Positions 26,127 through 36,075 are shown, counted from the first letter of the stretch. The stretch is DNA of 64,000 nt from Bin5 sp022821545 (GCA_963664085.2 CAXXLO010000002.1:1798001-1862000), one strand, 5' to 3'. Program-made: numbers and translations. Notes: generated from the letters alone by a model not told the origin.

Positions 26127-27959
26127 CTACGGGACCTCACCCGTCTGCTCAACAAGGGCCACGAATTGCCCGAAGACCCAGCCGGGCTGGCCATGATTGT
26201 CGATCTGCCACCAGCTTCCCACCACATTCCTGCCGGTGATCGGATACTGATAGCCGGGTTCGGTCGTATCGATTACAGGGAAGCGACCGCCGGGGCCGCT
26301 ATAGACGTTCATGCGGCGGCTGAAAGTCAACATCGCTTCCGTGGCCGGCAGCAGTGGAGGAAGCGGAAACCTGGCCACGACCTGGACGCTGCCCTCATTG
26401 ACCAACTCAACCAGATCGTCATAGATCCAGCCGGGCCGGCCGTCTTCGTCGATTTGCCACCAGTCGCCGCCCGCATTCCTGCCGGTAATCAGATATTGGC
26501 GTCCAGGTACGACTTCGCCGACGATTGGATAGCTGTGGTCCGGCCCGGCCCGCAGGTTCGCCTGTCGGTTGACCGATATGAGCGCCTCTGTCACCGGAAG
26601 TAATGGGGGAGCCGGGAATTTTACGATGGCCACCTGAACCCCCCTCACGTCAACCGGAGTGACCAACTCTCCGAAGACCCACCCGTGCCGGCCGTTTCTG
26701 TCGATTCGCCACCAGTCGCCGGCCTCACTTCTGCCGGTAATCAGATACTGCTGGCCGGCTACCGCCATGCCGATTACAGGGTTATTGGCGCCCGGGCCAC
26801 TACGGACATTGACGCGCCGGTCGATCATCGCCACCGGAACCGATACGGGTGCATCCGGGATATTGGCGGCCACGAGACGATCCGATACCCAGCCGGGCTG
26901 ACCGCCATAGCTGATCCACCACCACTTCCCAGAAAAGTCCCTCTCCAAAATCGAGAACTGTTCTCCCGCCACAATCTTGCCAATCGTGGGACTAAATGTG
27001 GTGGGTTCGCTATGGACGTACATCGTCCGGTTCGTAATTGTCACCGGACCTATCCCAGATTCCGTTTCTCTGTGGTTGTCGGCCCACTGCACGCGCCGCA
27101 CGATCTCAGTAAGCAACGACTCCAATTCCTCGAACATCTCTCCAAGAACGGAAAAGGTCAGAACAAGCAGATATTCGGCATCCGGCGAAAGCAGGACAAC
27201 CTGCCAGCCGGCTGTCCGAGCGCCGGTCATAATTGATTGGGAGGTAGTCGGGACAGGCACGGCGCCTCGGAATCTGATCGAAACTGCCTCCTCCCTGTGG
27301 GGCCGCAGCCTTGTGATCAGATCGAAGCTATCCACGTCGACCCCGATCTGGCGGTCCAGGGCAGCGGCAGCGCCTTGCCCGAACTCGTACAACGCAAGGC
27401 CCTTTGCAGGGAAAATCTCCACAATGACGCTATTGGCATGCAGCAGTTCGGGAGGATCCGGCGGAAAAGCGAAGCCAAAGCCAACCAACCTGCTCAGCTG
27501 TACACTGGACCGCATTTCCGTCAGCAGATTCACGACTTCCGCTCTGTCCATCGCTGCCATGTCCTGCTGAAGGGCCGCTGCCTGCGAACCGTCGAAGAAA
27601 AGCCATTCCGGAGGACAAAAGATCGTCAGACCATGCGCCACGTATTCGAAGGCGTGCCAGTCTGCTGAAACCTTGAAAGTTTCCGGCGCAGCCAGCGGGA
27701 TGACCACTGTATCTTTTTCGCCTGGTGTCGGTGTGGAGGTAGGAGAGGGGGACTGGGACGAGGGAGACCGCCTGGGGAGGCGAATGTAGCTGGATGTTAC
27801 GTCAAGCTTACCGGAGGTTCCGGGCGCGTGATAGCCTGCAAGCGAGACCCCGCGACGAGCGCTGCTTGAATCAGAGAGCAGCGGCAGTTCGGGGGCCGCT
27901 CGAGCGAACCAGCCAAGGCAAAAGAGGAATAATGGGACCAGGTATAGTATTCCCCGCAT
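26127..27959 (-). CDS. Secreted protein with four SH3b repeats
   Basis: 610 residues. An N-terminal signal peptide or membrane anchor ends near residue 21 (WFARAAP) with no lipobox. A Ser/Thr/Pro linker (about 65-85) is followed by a domain of about 220 residues shared with the next upstream gene, ending LLTEIVRRVQW. The rest is four bacterial SH3 repeats of about 65 residues; each has an RxNVRSGPG-like strand and a GxWWxIxxxGxxGWV end. SH3b domains usually bind cell-wall peptides, so an envelope-bound role is likely. No catalytic domain is seen. Confidence 0.75.
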   Translation of the reverse strand: MRGILYLVPLFLFCLGWFARAAPELPLLSDSSSARRGVSLAGYHAPGTSGKLDVTSSYIRLPRRSPSSQSPSPTSTPTPGEKDTVVIPLAAPETFKVSADWHAFEYVAHGLTIFCPPEWLFFDGSQAAALQQDMAAMDRAEVVNLLTEMRSSVQLSRLVGFGFAFPPDPPELLHANSVIVEIFPAKGLALYEFGQGAAAALDRQIGVDVDSFDLITRLRPHREEAVSIRFRGAVPVPTTSQSIMTGARTAGWQVVLLSPDAEYLLVLTFSVLGEMFEELESLLTEIVRRVQWADNHRETESGIGPVTITNRTMYVHSEPTTFSPTIGKIVAGEQFSILERDFSGKWWWISYGGQPGWVSDRLVAANIPDAPVSVPVAMIDRRVNVRSGPGANNPVIGMAVAGQQYLITGRSEAGDWWRIDRNGRHGWVFGELVTPVDVRGVQVAIVKFPAPPLLPVTEALISVNRQANLRAGPDHSYPIVGEVVPGRQYLITGRNAGGDWWQIDEDGRPGWIYDDLVELVNEGSVQVVARFPLPPLLPATEAMLTFSRRMNVYSGPGGRFPVIDTTEPGYQYPITGRNVVGSWWQIDNHGQPGWVFGQFVALVEQTGEVP

Positions 27960-27998
27960 ACGTGCTTCCAGACCTCAATTATCCGTGAGTTGTAGCTT

Positions 27999-28030
27999 GT
28001 GAACAGTGAATCCCACGTCCCACAGTTCAC
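27999..28030. repeat. Intercistronic inverted repeat between the two envelope-protein genes
   Basis: GTGAACAGTG and CACAGTTCAC pair with one mismatch around a 12-base loop, overlapping the stop of the upstream gene. The left arm 10-mer recurs at 49445-49454. Confidence 0.5.
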
Positions 28031-28905
28031 TCGAGCCACTGGACGCGCTGCACTATCTCTGTCAACAGCGGCTCCAACTCCTCGAAATCTTCGCTTCGGA
28101 TACTAAAGGTAAGGACGACAATCCTCTCCGCTTCCGGTGAAAGAACGCCCGCCTGCCAGCCGATAATCTCCAGATCCGGTTGATTGAAAAGGGCGCCCTC
28201 TGAACGATAAAGGATTGATGCTACCTCCGCGCCATTGGGCCGCAGACCGGCGACCACGTCGGCGCTGTCCACCTGGATTCCTTCCATGCTGTCCAGCTGG
28301 GCAGCGATCATTTGCGCTATCAGTTGCAGAAACAGCCCTTCGGTGTGAAAAGAGATGATATTGATATTGTTGACAAAGCGAGTGTCGCGGGAATCACCGG
28401 TGGGAAACTGGAAGCCCATGCCGACAAAGAGATCTTCCTGCTGTATCGCCTGGGTAAATGTTTCCAACAGCTCCTTGATCTCATCGCTATTGGCCCTTTC
28501 GCCCAGCTTCTCCACCAGCTCTTTCAACTCCGTTTTTGTCGGATCGAAGAGGACCCAGTCCGGCGGATAGGGAATCGCCAGTCCGCGTGCGTCGTCGACG
28601 TATACCTGCCAGTAATCGGGGGCCGGCACGTTCGGCAGGGAGGTGGTGGCTGGCGGGGTTGGGGATCCCGGTGTGGCAGTGGTTGGTAAAGCTGGCGGTT
28701 TCCGTGCGGCGGGTGTTGGCGGATCTGGCTGTTCCGAAACGGAGATGGCCGTCGGCTCCATTGTAGCCTGCGGCCTGCTTTGGGATGGCGCTGCCGGCGC
28801 CTGTTCGCTGGCCGCCGGCAACTCGGGTTGGATAGGTGAGCAGCCTGCCAGGACAAACGTCGTGCAGACAGATGCGAACAGGAACAGACGGTAAACTCCC
28901 AACAT
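28027..28905 (-). CDS. Lipoprotein related to the SH3b-protein core domain
   Basis: 292 residues from the ATG at 28905, chosen for the strong GGGAG/GAGG upstream and for the signal peptide that starts there. The lipobox is VLAGC (Cys about 22). A low-complexity Pro/Ala/Thr stretch runs to about residue 105. Then comes a globular domain (IPYPPDWVLFD, then GMGFQFP, then VLTFSIRSEDFEELEPLLTE) that aligns end to end with the core of the downstream SH3b protein. No SH3b repeats are present here. The two are probably duplicated envelope proteins expressed together; the function is unknown. Confidence 0.7.
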   Translation of the reverse strand: MLGVYRLFLFASVCTTFVLAGCSPIQPELPAASEQAPAAPSQSRPQATMEPTAISVSEQPDPPTPAARKPPALPTTATPGSPTPPATTSLPNVPAPDYWQVYVDDARGLAIPYPPDWVLFDPTKTELKELVEKLGERANSDEIKELLETFTQAIQQEDLFVGMGFQFPTGDSRDTRFVNNINIISFHTEGLFLQLIAQMIAAQLDSMEGIQVDSADVVAGLRPNGAEVASILYRSEGALFNQPDLEIIGWQAGVLSPEAERIVVLTFSIRSEDFEELEPLLTEIVQRVQWLE

Positions 28906-28969
28906 GCGCCTCACTCCCTTTTCCAATAGGCCGCAGCGCGCAACCAGCTCAGGAACCTTCCCGCGGCGG

Positions 28970-31924
28970 CTAGACACTGACTATAGTCTCCAGGCAGCCT
29001 TGCAGAAACTGGCCGGTGTAACTCTTCTCGATCGTCGCGACCTGTTCCGGAGTGCCTTCGGCCACCACGTAGCCGCCCTTTCCGCCGCCTTCCGGTCCCA
29101 TGTCGACTACCCAGTCGCAGTTCTTGATCACATCCAGATTGTGCTCAATGACCAGTACGGTGTTGCCCCTGTCGGCTAGTTCGTGCAGGACGTTCAGCAA
29201 CTTGCGCACATCCTCGAAATGCAGGCCGGTTGTCGGCTCATCGAGGATGTAGAAGGTGTTGCCGGTGTCGCGCCGGCTTAACTCTTTGCTCAGTTTGATC
29301 CGCTGCGCCTCACCCCCGGAGAGCGTCGTCGCCGGCTGTCCCAGGCGGATGTAGCCGAGCCCGACAGCCATTAGCGTCTGCAAGCGGGAGCGAATGCGGG
29401 GAATGTTCTGGAAAAAATCCAGCGCCTCTTCGACGGTCATGTTCAATACATCGGAAATCGATTTGCCGCGGAAGCGGATATCGAGCGTCTCGCGGTTGTA
29501 GCGGTCGCCATGACACTCTTCGCAGGAGACGTAGACGTCTGGCAGAAACTGCATTTCGATTCTGATGATGCCGTCGCCGTGACAGGCCTCGCAGCGGCCG
29601 CCCTTTACATTGAAACTGAATCGCCCGGCCTTATATCCACGGGCTTTCGCCTCGGGGATGCTGGCGAACAACTCTCGCATCGGTGTAAACAGGCCCACAT
29701 AGGTGGCAGGGTTGCTGCGCGGTGTTCGCCCGATCGGGCTTTGGTCGATCTCGATCACCTTATCCAGATGCTCGATGCCCTCAATTCTCTCGCAGCTGCC
29801 AGGGCGCGCTTTCGCCCGGTAGAAGCTCTGTGCGAGCCGTTTGTAGAGGACCTCCACCACCAGGCTGGACTTGCCGCTGCCGCTGACCCCGGTCACTGCG
29901 ATCAGGCGGCCGAGCGGGAAACGTACGTCGACCTTTTTGAGGTTGTTCTCGGTGGCGCCTCGCACGTGCAGATACTCCCCGTTTCCTTCGCGCCGATCCA
30001 TCGGAATCTCGATGCGTCGCTCGCCCCGTATGTACTGGGCGGTCAGGCTTCCCGGGTGGTCGAAAAAGGCATTCCGCACCGCAGAAACGACCACCTCGCC
30101 GCCGTGTTCACCGGCGCCGGGCCCCATATCCACGACCCAGTCGGCTGCCCGGATCGTTTCCTCGTCATGTTCGACCACCAGCACGGTGTTTCCCAGATCC
30201 CGCATGCCCTGCAAGGTGTTGATCAGCCGCGCATTGTCCCGCTGGTGCAGGCCGATACTCGGCTCATCGAGAATATAAAGAACGCCCATCAGCTGGCTGC
30301 CGATCTGCGTAGCCAGCCGGATCCGCTGGGACTCGCCGCCGGACAGGGATACGGCGGTGCGGTTGAGAGTCAAATAGTCCAGCCCCACGTTCACCATGAA
30401 TTCCAACCGCGCTTCGATTTCTTTCAGCACCTGACCGCCGATTGCAAGCTGGCGAGGGGAGAAGAGCGGCTCGGCGCCGTTGCGTCCTGCGGCCGCCCGC
30501 ACCCAGGTCAGCGAATCGTTGACCGCCATCGCCGTAATGTCAAAGATACTCTTGCCGGCGACCGTTACCGCCAGCGCCATCGGCCGCAGCCGCCGTCCCT
30601 CGCATTCGGGGCAGGGGTTGATGCCCATGTACTCTTCCAGCTTGCCGCGGATCCAATCGCTGTCGGTTTCGCGGTAACGCCGTTGCAAGTTGGGGAGTAC
30701 ACCTGAATATTGCGTCTCGTAGTTACGCTCGTAGCCGCGGGCATTGCGATATTGCACGAGCACCTTTTCCCGTCCCGGCGGTCCGTACAGGATGATATCC
30801 CGCTGTTTGCTGCTCAGTTCCCTCACCGGTGCCGTACGGGGAATCGAGAACTGGTGGCAGACCGAACGCAGCAGCTGTTTGTAGTAGCCCTCGTCACCGT
30901 TGCCAGGGTTCGAGCCTTGCCAGGGCCTTACGGCCCCCTCGGCTATACTGAGTTCACCGTCCAGGATCAGATCGGGGTCGAATTCCTTTTGTACGCCCAG
31001 CCCGTCGCACGAAGGACAGGCCCCGTGCGGGCTGTTGAAGCTGAAGGTGCGCGGCTCGATCTCTGTAAAACTGAGACCGCAGCGCATACAGGCGAAATGC
31101 TCGCTGAAGACCCGGTCGGTCGCCACCTCGCGCAGGCTGCCGTTGCCTTCAACCGGAACGCGCTTTACTTCCGAAACGATCATTGAGCCCTCGCCCAACT
31201 TGAGCGCCGTCTCAACCGAGTCGGTGAGCCGCGTGCGGTCGGTGCCCGGCAGCATGCTTCCCGGGTCGTCCGGATCGGACCGTTCTGCCCGCACAATGAT
31301 GCGGTCGATGACCGCTTCAATGGTGTGCATCTTGTAGCGGTCCAACTCCGGCGTTTCGCCGATTTCGAACAGCTCGCCGTTGACGCGCACGCGTACATAG
31401 CCCTGCGACTGCAGATCGTCGAAGACGCCTTTATGCTCCCCTTTACGATCTTTGATGATCGGGGCGAGAATCATCAGACGGGCGCCCTCCTCCATCTCCA
31501 GGATTGAGTTGACGATCTGTTGCGGTGTCTGCTGGGTGATGGGGTCGCCACACTCGGGGCAATGGGGCTGGCCAACGCGTGCGAAGAGAAGACGCAGGTA
31601 GTCGTAGACTTCGGTGACGGTGCCGACGGTTGAGCGGGGATTGCGCCCGGCGCCCTTCTGATCGATTGAAATTGCGGGGCTGAGACCTTCGATCTGATCC
31701 ACATCCGGCTTTTCCATCAAACCGAGAAACTGTCGTGCGTAGGAGGAAAGAGACTCGACGTAGCGGCGCTGCCCTTCGGCGTAGATGGTATCGAAGGCCA
31801 GGCTGCTCTTGCCGCTGCCGCTGAGTCCGGTGATCACCACCAGCTTATCGCGTGGGATCTCCAGATCTACGTCGCGCAGATTGTGTTCGCGTGCGCCCCG
31901 TATGATCAGTTTGTCAAGCGCCAT
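28970..31924 (-). CDS. uvrA: Excinuclease ABC subunit A
   Basis: 984 residues. Two ABC modules: the first Walker A is GLSGSGKSSLAFDT near residue 31 and the second GVSGSGKSSLVVEV near residue 655. The two signature motifs and the zinc-finger cysteines (CPECGDPI, CMRCGLSF, CPSCDGLG, CEACHGDG with CEECHGDRY) are all present. UvrA finds bulky DNA lesions and loads UvrB. GGAGG precedes the ATG. A LexA box and promoter lie 80-130 bases upstream, so it is part of the SOS regulon together with recA. Confidence 0.98.
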   Translation of the reverse strand: MALDKLIIRGAREHNLRDVDLEIPRDKLVVITGLSGSGKSSLAFDTIYAEGQRRYVESLSSYARQFLGLMEKPDVDQIEGLSPAISIDQKGAGRNPRSTVGTVTEVYDYLRLLFARVGQPHCPECGDPITQQTPQQIVNSILEMEEGARLMILAPIIKDRKGEHKGVFDDLQSQGYVRVRVNGELFEIGETPELDRYKMHTIEAVIDRIIVRAERSDPDDPGSMLPGTDRTRLTDSVETALKLGEGSMIVSEVKRVPVEGNGSLREVATDRVFSEHFACMRCGLSFTEIEPRTFSFNSPHGACPSCDGLGVQKEFDPDLILDGELSIAEGAVRPWQGSNPGNGDEGYYKQLLRSVCHQFSIPRTAPVRELSSKQRDIILYGPPGREKVLVQYRNARGYERNYETQYSGVLPNLQRRYRETDSDWIRGKLEEYMGINPCPECEGRRLRPMALAVTVAGKSIFDITAMAVNDSLTWVRAAAGRNGAEPLFSPRQLAIGGQVLKEIEARLEFMVNVGLDYLTLNRTAVSLSGGESQRIRLATQIGSQLMGVLYILDEPSIGLHQRDNARLINTLQGMRDLGNTVLVVEHDEETIRAADWVVDMGPGAGEHGGEVVVSAVRNAFFDHPGSLTAQYIRGERRIEIPMDRREGNGEYLHVRGATENNLKKVDVRFPLGRLIAVTGVSGSGKSSLVVEVLYKRLAQSFYRAKARPGSCERIEGIEHLDKVIEIDQSPIGRTPRSNPATYVGLFTPMRELFASIPEAKARGYKAGRFSFNVKGGRCEACHGDGIIRIEMQFLPDVYVSCEECHGDRYNRETLDIRFRGKSISDVLNMTVEEALDFFQNIPRIRSRLQTLMAVGLGYIRLGQPATTLSGGEAQRIKLSKELSRRDTGNTFYILDEPTTGLHFEDVRKLLNVLHELADRGNTVLVIEHNLDVIKNCDWVVDMGPEGGGKGGYVVAEGTPEQVATIEKSYTGQFLQGCLETIVSV

Positions 31925-32004
31925 GCAGCCTCCAATCGTTTCCGGTTCCTGTTAACCAGGCGCCCATCACGGCACCCAGCAGAAGTCAGGCGATTCGAGA
32001 ACAG

Positions 32005-32016
32005 GAACGGATGTTC
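32005..32016. promoter_or_regulatory. LexA (SOS) box of uvrA
   Basis: GAACGGATGTTC fits GAAC-N4-GTTC; on the minus strand the flanks extend it to CGAACATCCGTTCC. It lies just after the likely transcription start, a position suited to blocking elongation or open complex. Confidence 0.75.
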
Positions 32017-32028
32017 GCTATCAGGACT

Positions 32029-32057
32029 ATGGTACCATTCTTGGTCACTACTGTCCA
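32029..32057 (-). promoter_or_regulatory. Candidate uvrA promoter
   Basis: Minus strand TGGACA (32052-32057), a 17-base spacer, TACCAT (32029-32034). The LexA box starts about 12 bases downstream of the -10. Confidence 0.5.
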
Positions 32058-32291
32058 CAAATGGAAAGTATATATTACCAAAATGCTCCGGCACTTGTGA
32101 AAGCGCCGGGGTATTCGGTGTTTCTGCCCAGGTTGGATTGATTTCCGGTCGTTTTGCCGGGTGAATACACTGGAACGCGGAACGATCTCCGGGCTGTGCA
32201 GGGTGGAAGCCCCGGAGATCGGACTGAACGAACTGCTGTGCAATATATCTACGATCCGTCTACGAACAGCAGGCAGAGGGAAGTTCGCCCC

Positions 32292-32999
32292 TCATTCCTG
32301 GTGTGTATTGTGCTGCCAGGTAGGGTGCGGCTGATGCCGCGGCAAATCGTAGAAGGGGCGCCGAGAGGGTTCTTGCTGCCACTCGAAGGCAAAGCGGATA
32401 CGGGTAGGGTGGGCAGCGTGCAGGGCATCCCAAGGGAGATCCTGCGGCGTGAACCAGCCTGCGTCCAACGTCTCCCTGGTGACGATTGGCGTTCCTTCGA
32501 CGTGGCGGGCGGCGAAGAGCAGGCAGTAGAGATGGTGCAGGCCGCCGCCGCCGTGATAGTTGTTGTCGAAAATGCCGAGAAACCCGTTCAGCGCAACCCG
32601 GCAGCCGGTCTCTTCCCACACCTCCCGCACCGCGCCCTCCGCCGGCAGTTCGTTCACCTCGCACCAGCCGCCCGGCAGGGCCCAACGCCCGTTGTCCTTC
32701 CGCTGGATCAGGAGAATGCGGCCGGCGTCGTCAAAGGCAGCCGTATCCACCACCGCATATGGAGAAACATAACGGGTATCATCAAAGAAATGGCGCTGGA
32801 TTTGCGCCAGCGGGCGCGCGTCCACCAGCTCCGTCAACTCGGCGCACAACGATAACATCTGCTCGAAGGTCTCGGTCTGGTAAGGATTTTCGACAAAATA
32901 CAGACCGTGGTTGCTCAGCGCTCGCAGCTTTCCGGCAACGCGCAGGATCGTCTTCTCCGCCGAATTTTCCTCCAGAACGCTTTCGTCATTCGCTCCCAT
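32292..32999 (-). CDS. NUDIX hydrolase with N-terminal helical domain
   Basis: 235 residues from the ATG at 32999, which has AGGAG five bases upstream; the in-frame GTG at 33005 overlaps that site. Residues 1-75 form a helical domain like NUDIX_5 of ADP-ribose/NDP-sugar hydrolases (ALSNHGLYFVENPYQTETFE). The Nudix box GGWCEVNELPAEGAVREVWE plus ETG near residue 115-138 has the metal-binding REVWEETG. It hydrolyses a nucleoside diphosphate linked to another group; the substrate is unknown. It follows the GNAT gene on the same strand by 57 bases. Confidence 0.88.
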   Translation of the reverse strand: MGANDESVLEENSAEKTILRVAGKLRALSNHGLYFVENPYQTETFEQMLSLCAELTELVDARPLAQIQRHFFDDTRYVSPYAVVDTAAFDDAGRILLIQRKDNGRWALPGGWCEVNELPAEGAVREVWEETGCRVALNGFLGIFDNNYHGGGGLHHLYCLLFAARHVEGTPIVTRETLDAGWFTPQDLPWDALHAAHPTRIRFAFEWQQEPSRRPFYDLPRHQPHPTWQHNTHQE

Positions 33000-33056
33000 C
33001 GTCACTCCTACTCATGTGGTCAACTTGGTCTCTTCAGCCGGCGGCCGCCAGCCACT

Positions 33057-33584
33057 TCATTCCAGTCTCTTCTCCATCGCCAGCAGACGCACCAGGCGCT
33101 TGCCTGAACGAATGCGTTGCGCCTCTCCGGTCAGGGTAAAGCCAAGCGACTGGAAAAACCTGAGGGCGCCGGGGTTGAACTGTTCGACGCCCAATTTAAT
33201 TTCGTGTACGCCGCCCTCCGCAGCAAGCCACGGTTCCAACAACGCCCAGGCACTGGCGCCCACGCGCTGCCTTTGAAACGGCTCCGCCACCAGCAGGATG
33301 CCGATATAGGCGGTGTCGGGGTCCGGCCAGTGCAGGCGGAAGTCGATGAGGCCCACCAGCTGTGCGCCGGCCTGGGGGTTGCCGGGCTCATTCGCGGCCA
33401 CAATCCCCAGCCCCATACGCCCCGGCTCGGCCTCAATCGCTTCCAGATCTCGCGCCGACTGCCCGGCGGGCGCCTGGGCCAGGTGATACATCGCCCAATA
33501 GGCCGGTGACAGCTCGTATACACGTTGCAGCGCTTCGGCGTGCAGCGAGGGGTCCAGGGGAAGCAGAGAGATGGAGGGTGTCAT
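33057..33584 (-). CDS. GNAT-family N-acetyltransferase
   Basis: 175 residues from the ATG at 33584, which overlaps the dynamin-like stop by four bases (ATGA). A GNAT fold with IGILLVAEPFQRQRVGASAW (acetyl-CoA binding V/I-x-x-x-x-Q/R-x-x-G/A) around residue 95, and a C-terminal GALRFFQSLGFTLTGE. The acceptor substrate is unknown. Translational coupling to a membrane-associated GTPase gene is notable but may only reflect dense packing. Confidence 0.82.
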   Translation of the reverse strand: MTPSISLLPLDPSLHAEALQRVYELSPAYWAMYHLAQAPAGQSARDLEAIEAEPGRMGLGIVAANEPGNPQAGAQLVGLIDFRLHWPDPDTAYIGILLVAEPFQRQRVGASAWALLEPWLAAEGGVHEIKLGVEQFNPGALRFFQSLGFTLTGEAQRIRSGKRLVRLLAMEKRLE

Positions 33585-35376
33585 GACGGCAGGGGCGTGC
33601 GGCTTGCGGCCAGCTCCTCCAGGCTGCGCCGCAGCCCTTTCCACTCACTCTCGGCGCGCTGCAGATCGGCCCCGAGCGTCTCCAGCTTTTCCCGCTCCAC
33701 GCGCACAAAGCGGGTGTAGGGCGCAACGGCCTCGCGAATGCGCTGAACACTGGCTGTCAGTTCCGATTCGAACTGCTGGGTGATTGCGGCATCGAGCCGC
33801 CGGCGCAGGTCACCGATGCGCGCGCGCAGCTGCGCCTTCACCTTCTGCCGCCGGTAGGGGAGAACATAGAGACCGAGCGCGGCGAGGGCGCTGGCGCCGA
33901 GGACACCGGTCACATCGAGAAAGGTCGTATTCAGGATGACGATGAGGATGGCGCCGAGGCCGATGGCGCCGGCCTCCACCGCGGCCGTCTGGATGATGGC
34001 CCGCTGCACGTCCTTGGCAAGCTTCAGCGCCTCGGCCTCGCGGTCATAGGAGTCAACCACCTCCTGTGCGCTGCGGCCGATGCTCTTGAGAAGATTCTGC
34101 CGGTTGAAATCGAATTCCCCCCGCACCTGGCCGACCATCTGGTCGGTGTGCTGGAGTGAGCGGCGCTCGATGAACTCCATCACTGCCTGCCACTGACGGT
34201 GGTCGCGCTCGATCAGCCAGTCGATCAGCTCGTCGACGTGACGCTCGACCGCCCGGCTGCTGTCGGCCAGAACGCGGCGCTCGAATTCACCTCGCAGCCG
34301 TTCACTGTTGACCAGCTCGACGACGCGGGTAATGCGCAGATTCTCGTCAAAGAAACGGTCGCCCCGCTCCGCCATCTCGTAGAGAACGTTATCGACGCGG
34401 TCGCTCTGGTAGCGAAAGTCTCGCCTCATATCATTCTGGTAGGCCGCCAGCTGCTGGTCGATGGCGTCCAGCGCCTGGAAATCGCCCTTGAGCAGGGCTT
34501 GACGCTGTCTGATCACCTCCTGGTAGTTGCCGATCAGGGCGGCCGCGATACCGACCGGGTTCGAGAGTTGCAGCCGCACGCGCTCCCCTGCATCGAGAAA
34601 ATCAAGAATGTACTGCTCCAGCGGTTCGAACCGACTGCGCTGCCAGGGCGAGGGGGAAGAAGATTTTCTGGCCTCTTCGCCCTGCTCTCTGTTCTCTCCT
34701 GACCTCTTTGCTTCCAGCGCGAGGCGGGCGCTGACGGCGAAGATGGCCGGTGCAACGCCGAGCAACTCGTGGGCATTCCGGCGCACGAATTCGAGCACCT
34801 CCTGCTGCTCTGCTTCAGTGGTCAGCAGCTCGATCTTGTTGACCACGATCACGATCTTTTTTCCCCAGTCCCGGATCTGTTGGAGAAAGGCGCGTTCCGA
34901 TTCGCTGAAAGGCCGGTCGGCGCTGGTCACGAAGAGGACAAGGTCGCTGCGAGGGACGAAATGCTCGGTTAACTCCTGGTGCTGGCGAATGACGGCATTC
35001 GTACCGGGCGTATCGACCAGATTGACTTCCTGCAGCCAAGGGACCGGCAGACGGCGCACCGCCATGCCCCGGTCCGCGCCGGGCTGGTCAACGGCATCGT
35101 TGTGGCGGATCAGGACCAGTTCGCTGGTGGTTGGCACGACGCCTTCGGAAGATATTCTTCCCCCAGCAGCGCGTTGATGACCGCGCTCTTGCCGGCATTG
35201 AATTCGCCCACCACCACCATGAGAAAAAGCTCTTCCAATTGGGCCAGCGCGTTGCGTATCAGCCCCAGGTCGGCGTCGGGCGCGTCGAGGCGCGCGAGGG
35301 TCACCTGCAGGTCGCCCAGCAGCTGGCGCTCTTTTTGTAGGATTTGGCCCTGCTCAGCGGTCAATACCTGCTGCAC
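33581..35376 (-). pseudogene. Dynamin-like GTPase, disrupted by a one-base frameshift
   Basis: The gene reads as two pieces. The first (35376 to about 35150) has a helical start and the G1 motif GEFNAGKSAVINALLGEEYLP at about residues 57-76. The second (to 33581) continues with PTTSELVLIRHND, DTPGTNA (G3) and NKIE (G4), a long helical stalk, and two adjacent hydrophobic helices near the end. Adding one base near 35146-35148 restores LPEGVVPTTS and a protein of about 598 residues. Such proteins remodel membranes. Real mutation and assembly error cannot be told apart here; the rest of the frame is free of stops, which suggests a recent event or an error. Confidence 0.75.
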
Positions 35377-35466
35377 GCTTTTCCTCAGTATAGGCGGGTA
35401 TAAAGGTCGGACTCGGCACAGAAAATTCTAGCACAGGCGCGCTGGCGTTCATATCCTCCCTTCTAT

Positions 35467-36075
35467 TCACCTCCGCATCAGCCCTTCCAGGCGTCTCTTC
35501 ACTGCAGGCCACTCGTTTTCGATAACGCTGTGGTAGACGGTATGGCGGTCCGCGCCGTCGCGGGCAATGCGATGGTTGCGCAGTGTGCCTTCCTCGACTG
35601 CGCCCAGCCGCAGAATCGCGCGTCGCGACCGTTCGTTGCGACTGTCCGACTTGAGGGAAACCCGGCGCGCTGCCTGCTCCTCGAAGGCGTGCCGCAACAG
35701 CAAGTACTTGCACTCGGTATTCACGCCGGTTCGCTGCCACGCGGTCCCGTACCATGTCATGCCAATCTCCAACGTCCGGTGCTCGCGAACGATGTCTATG
35801 TATGCGGTCGATCCCACCGCCTTGCCGCTCTCCAGGTGAACTGCGGCAAAAGTGACGCTTGTTCCCGCTGCCGCTTCCTCCAGACACGCCTTGATCCACC
35901 CTTCCGCGTCGGCAACGCTGCGTAGTGCAGGGCGGGCCGCGTATCTCCAAATCAACTCCTCCGCGCCCGCGGCATACAGGTCTGCGGCATGCGCCGTCGC
36001 GATTGGCTCAAGGCGCACCAGGTTTCCGGTCAGCGTGACCGGCTGTGGATTAAAGATCGTTCTCGATACAGCCAT
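35467..36075 (-). CDS. RimJ/RimL-type GNAT N-acetyltransferase
   Basis: 202 residues from the ATG at 36075, preceded by GGGGTG at a suitable distance; the frame is open further upstream but without a start signal. It begins PQPVTLTGNLVRLEPIATAHAADLYAA and has IGMTWYGTAWQRTGVNTECKY and SDSRNERSRRAILRLGAVEEG, the standard RimJ/L-type acetyltransferase segments. It acetylates an amino group of a protein or small molecule. It is divergent from the first ABC cassette and lies 90 bases upstream of the dynamin-like gene. Confidence 0.87.
   Translation of the reverse strand: MAVSRTIFNPQPVTLTGNLVRLEPIATAHAADLYAAGAEELIWRYAARPALRSVADAEGWIKACLEEAAAGTSVTFAAVHLESGKAVGSTAYIDIVREHRTLEIGMTWYGTAWQRTGVNTECKYLLLRHAFEEQAARRVSLKSDSRNERSRRAILRLGAVEEGTLRNHRIARDGADRHTVYHSVIENEWPAVKRRLEGLMRR

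Larger units (their letters stand above)
31925..32291. other. 367-base region upstream of uvrA
   Basis: This holds the uvrA promoter and LexA box, described separately. The remainder, towards the NUDIX gene end at 32292, shows no gene. Confidence 0.6.

Noticed and set aside
29510..30706. Long open frame on the plus strand opposite uvrA.
   Set aside because: It mirrors a high-GC coding region, has no ribosome-binding site and gives no recognisable domain.
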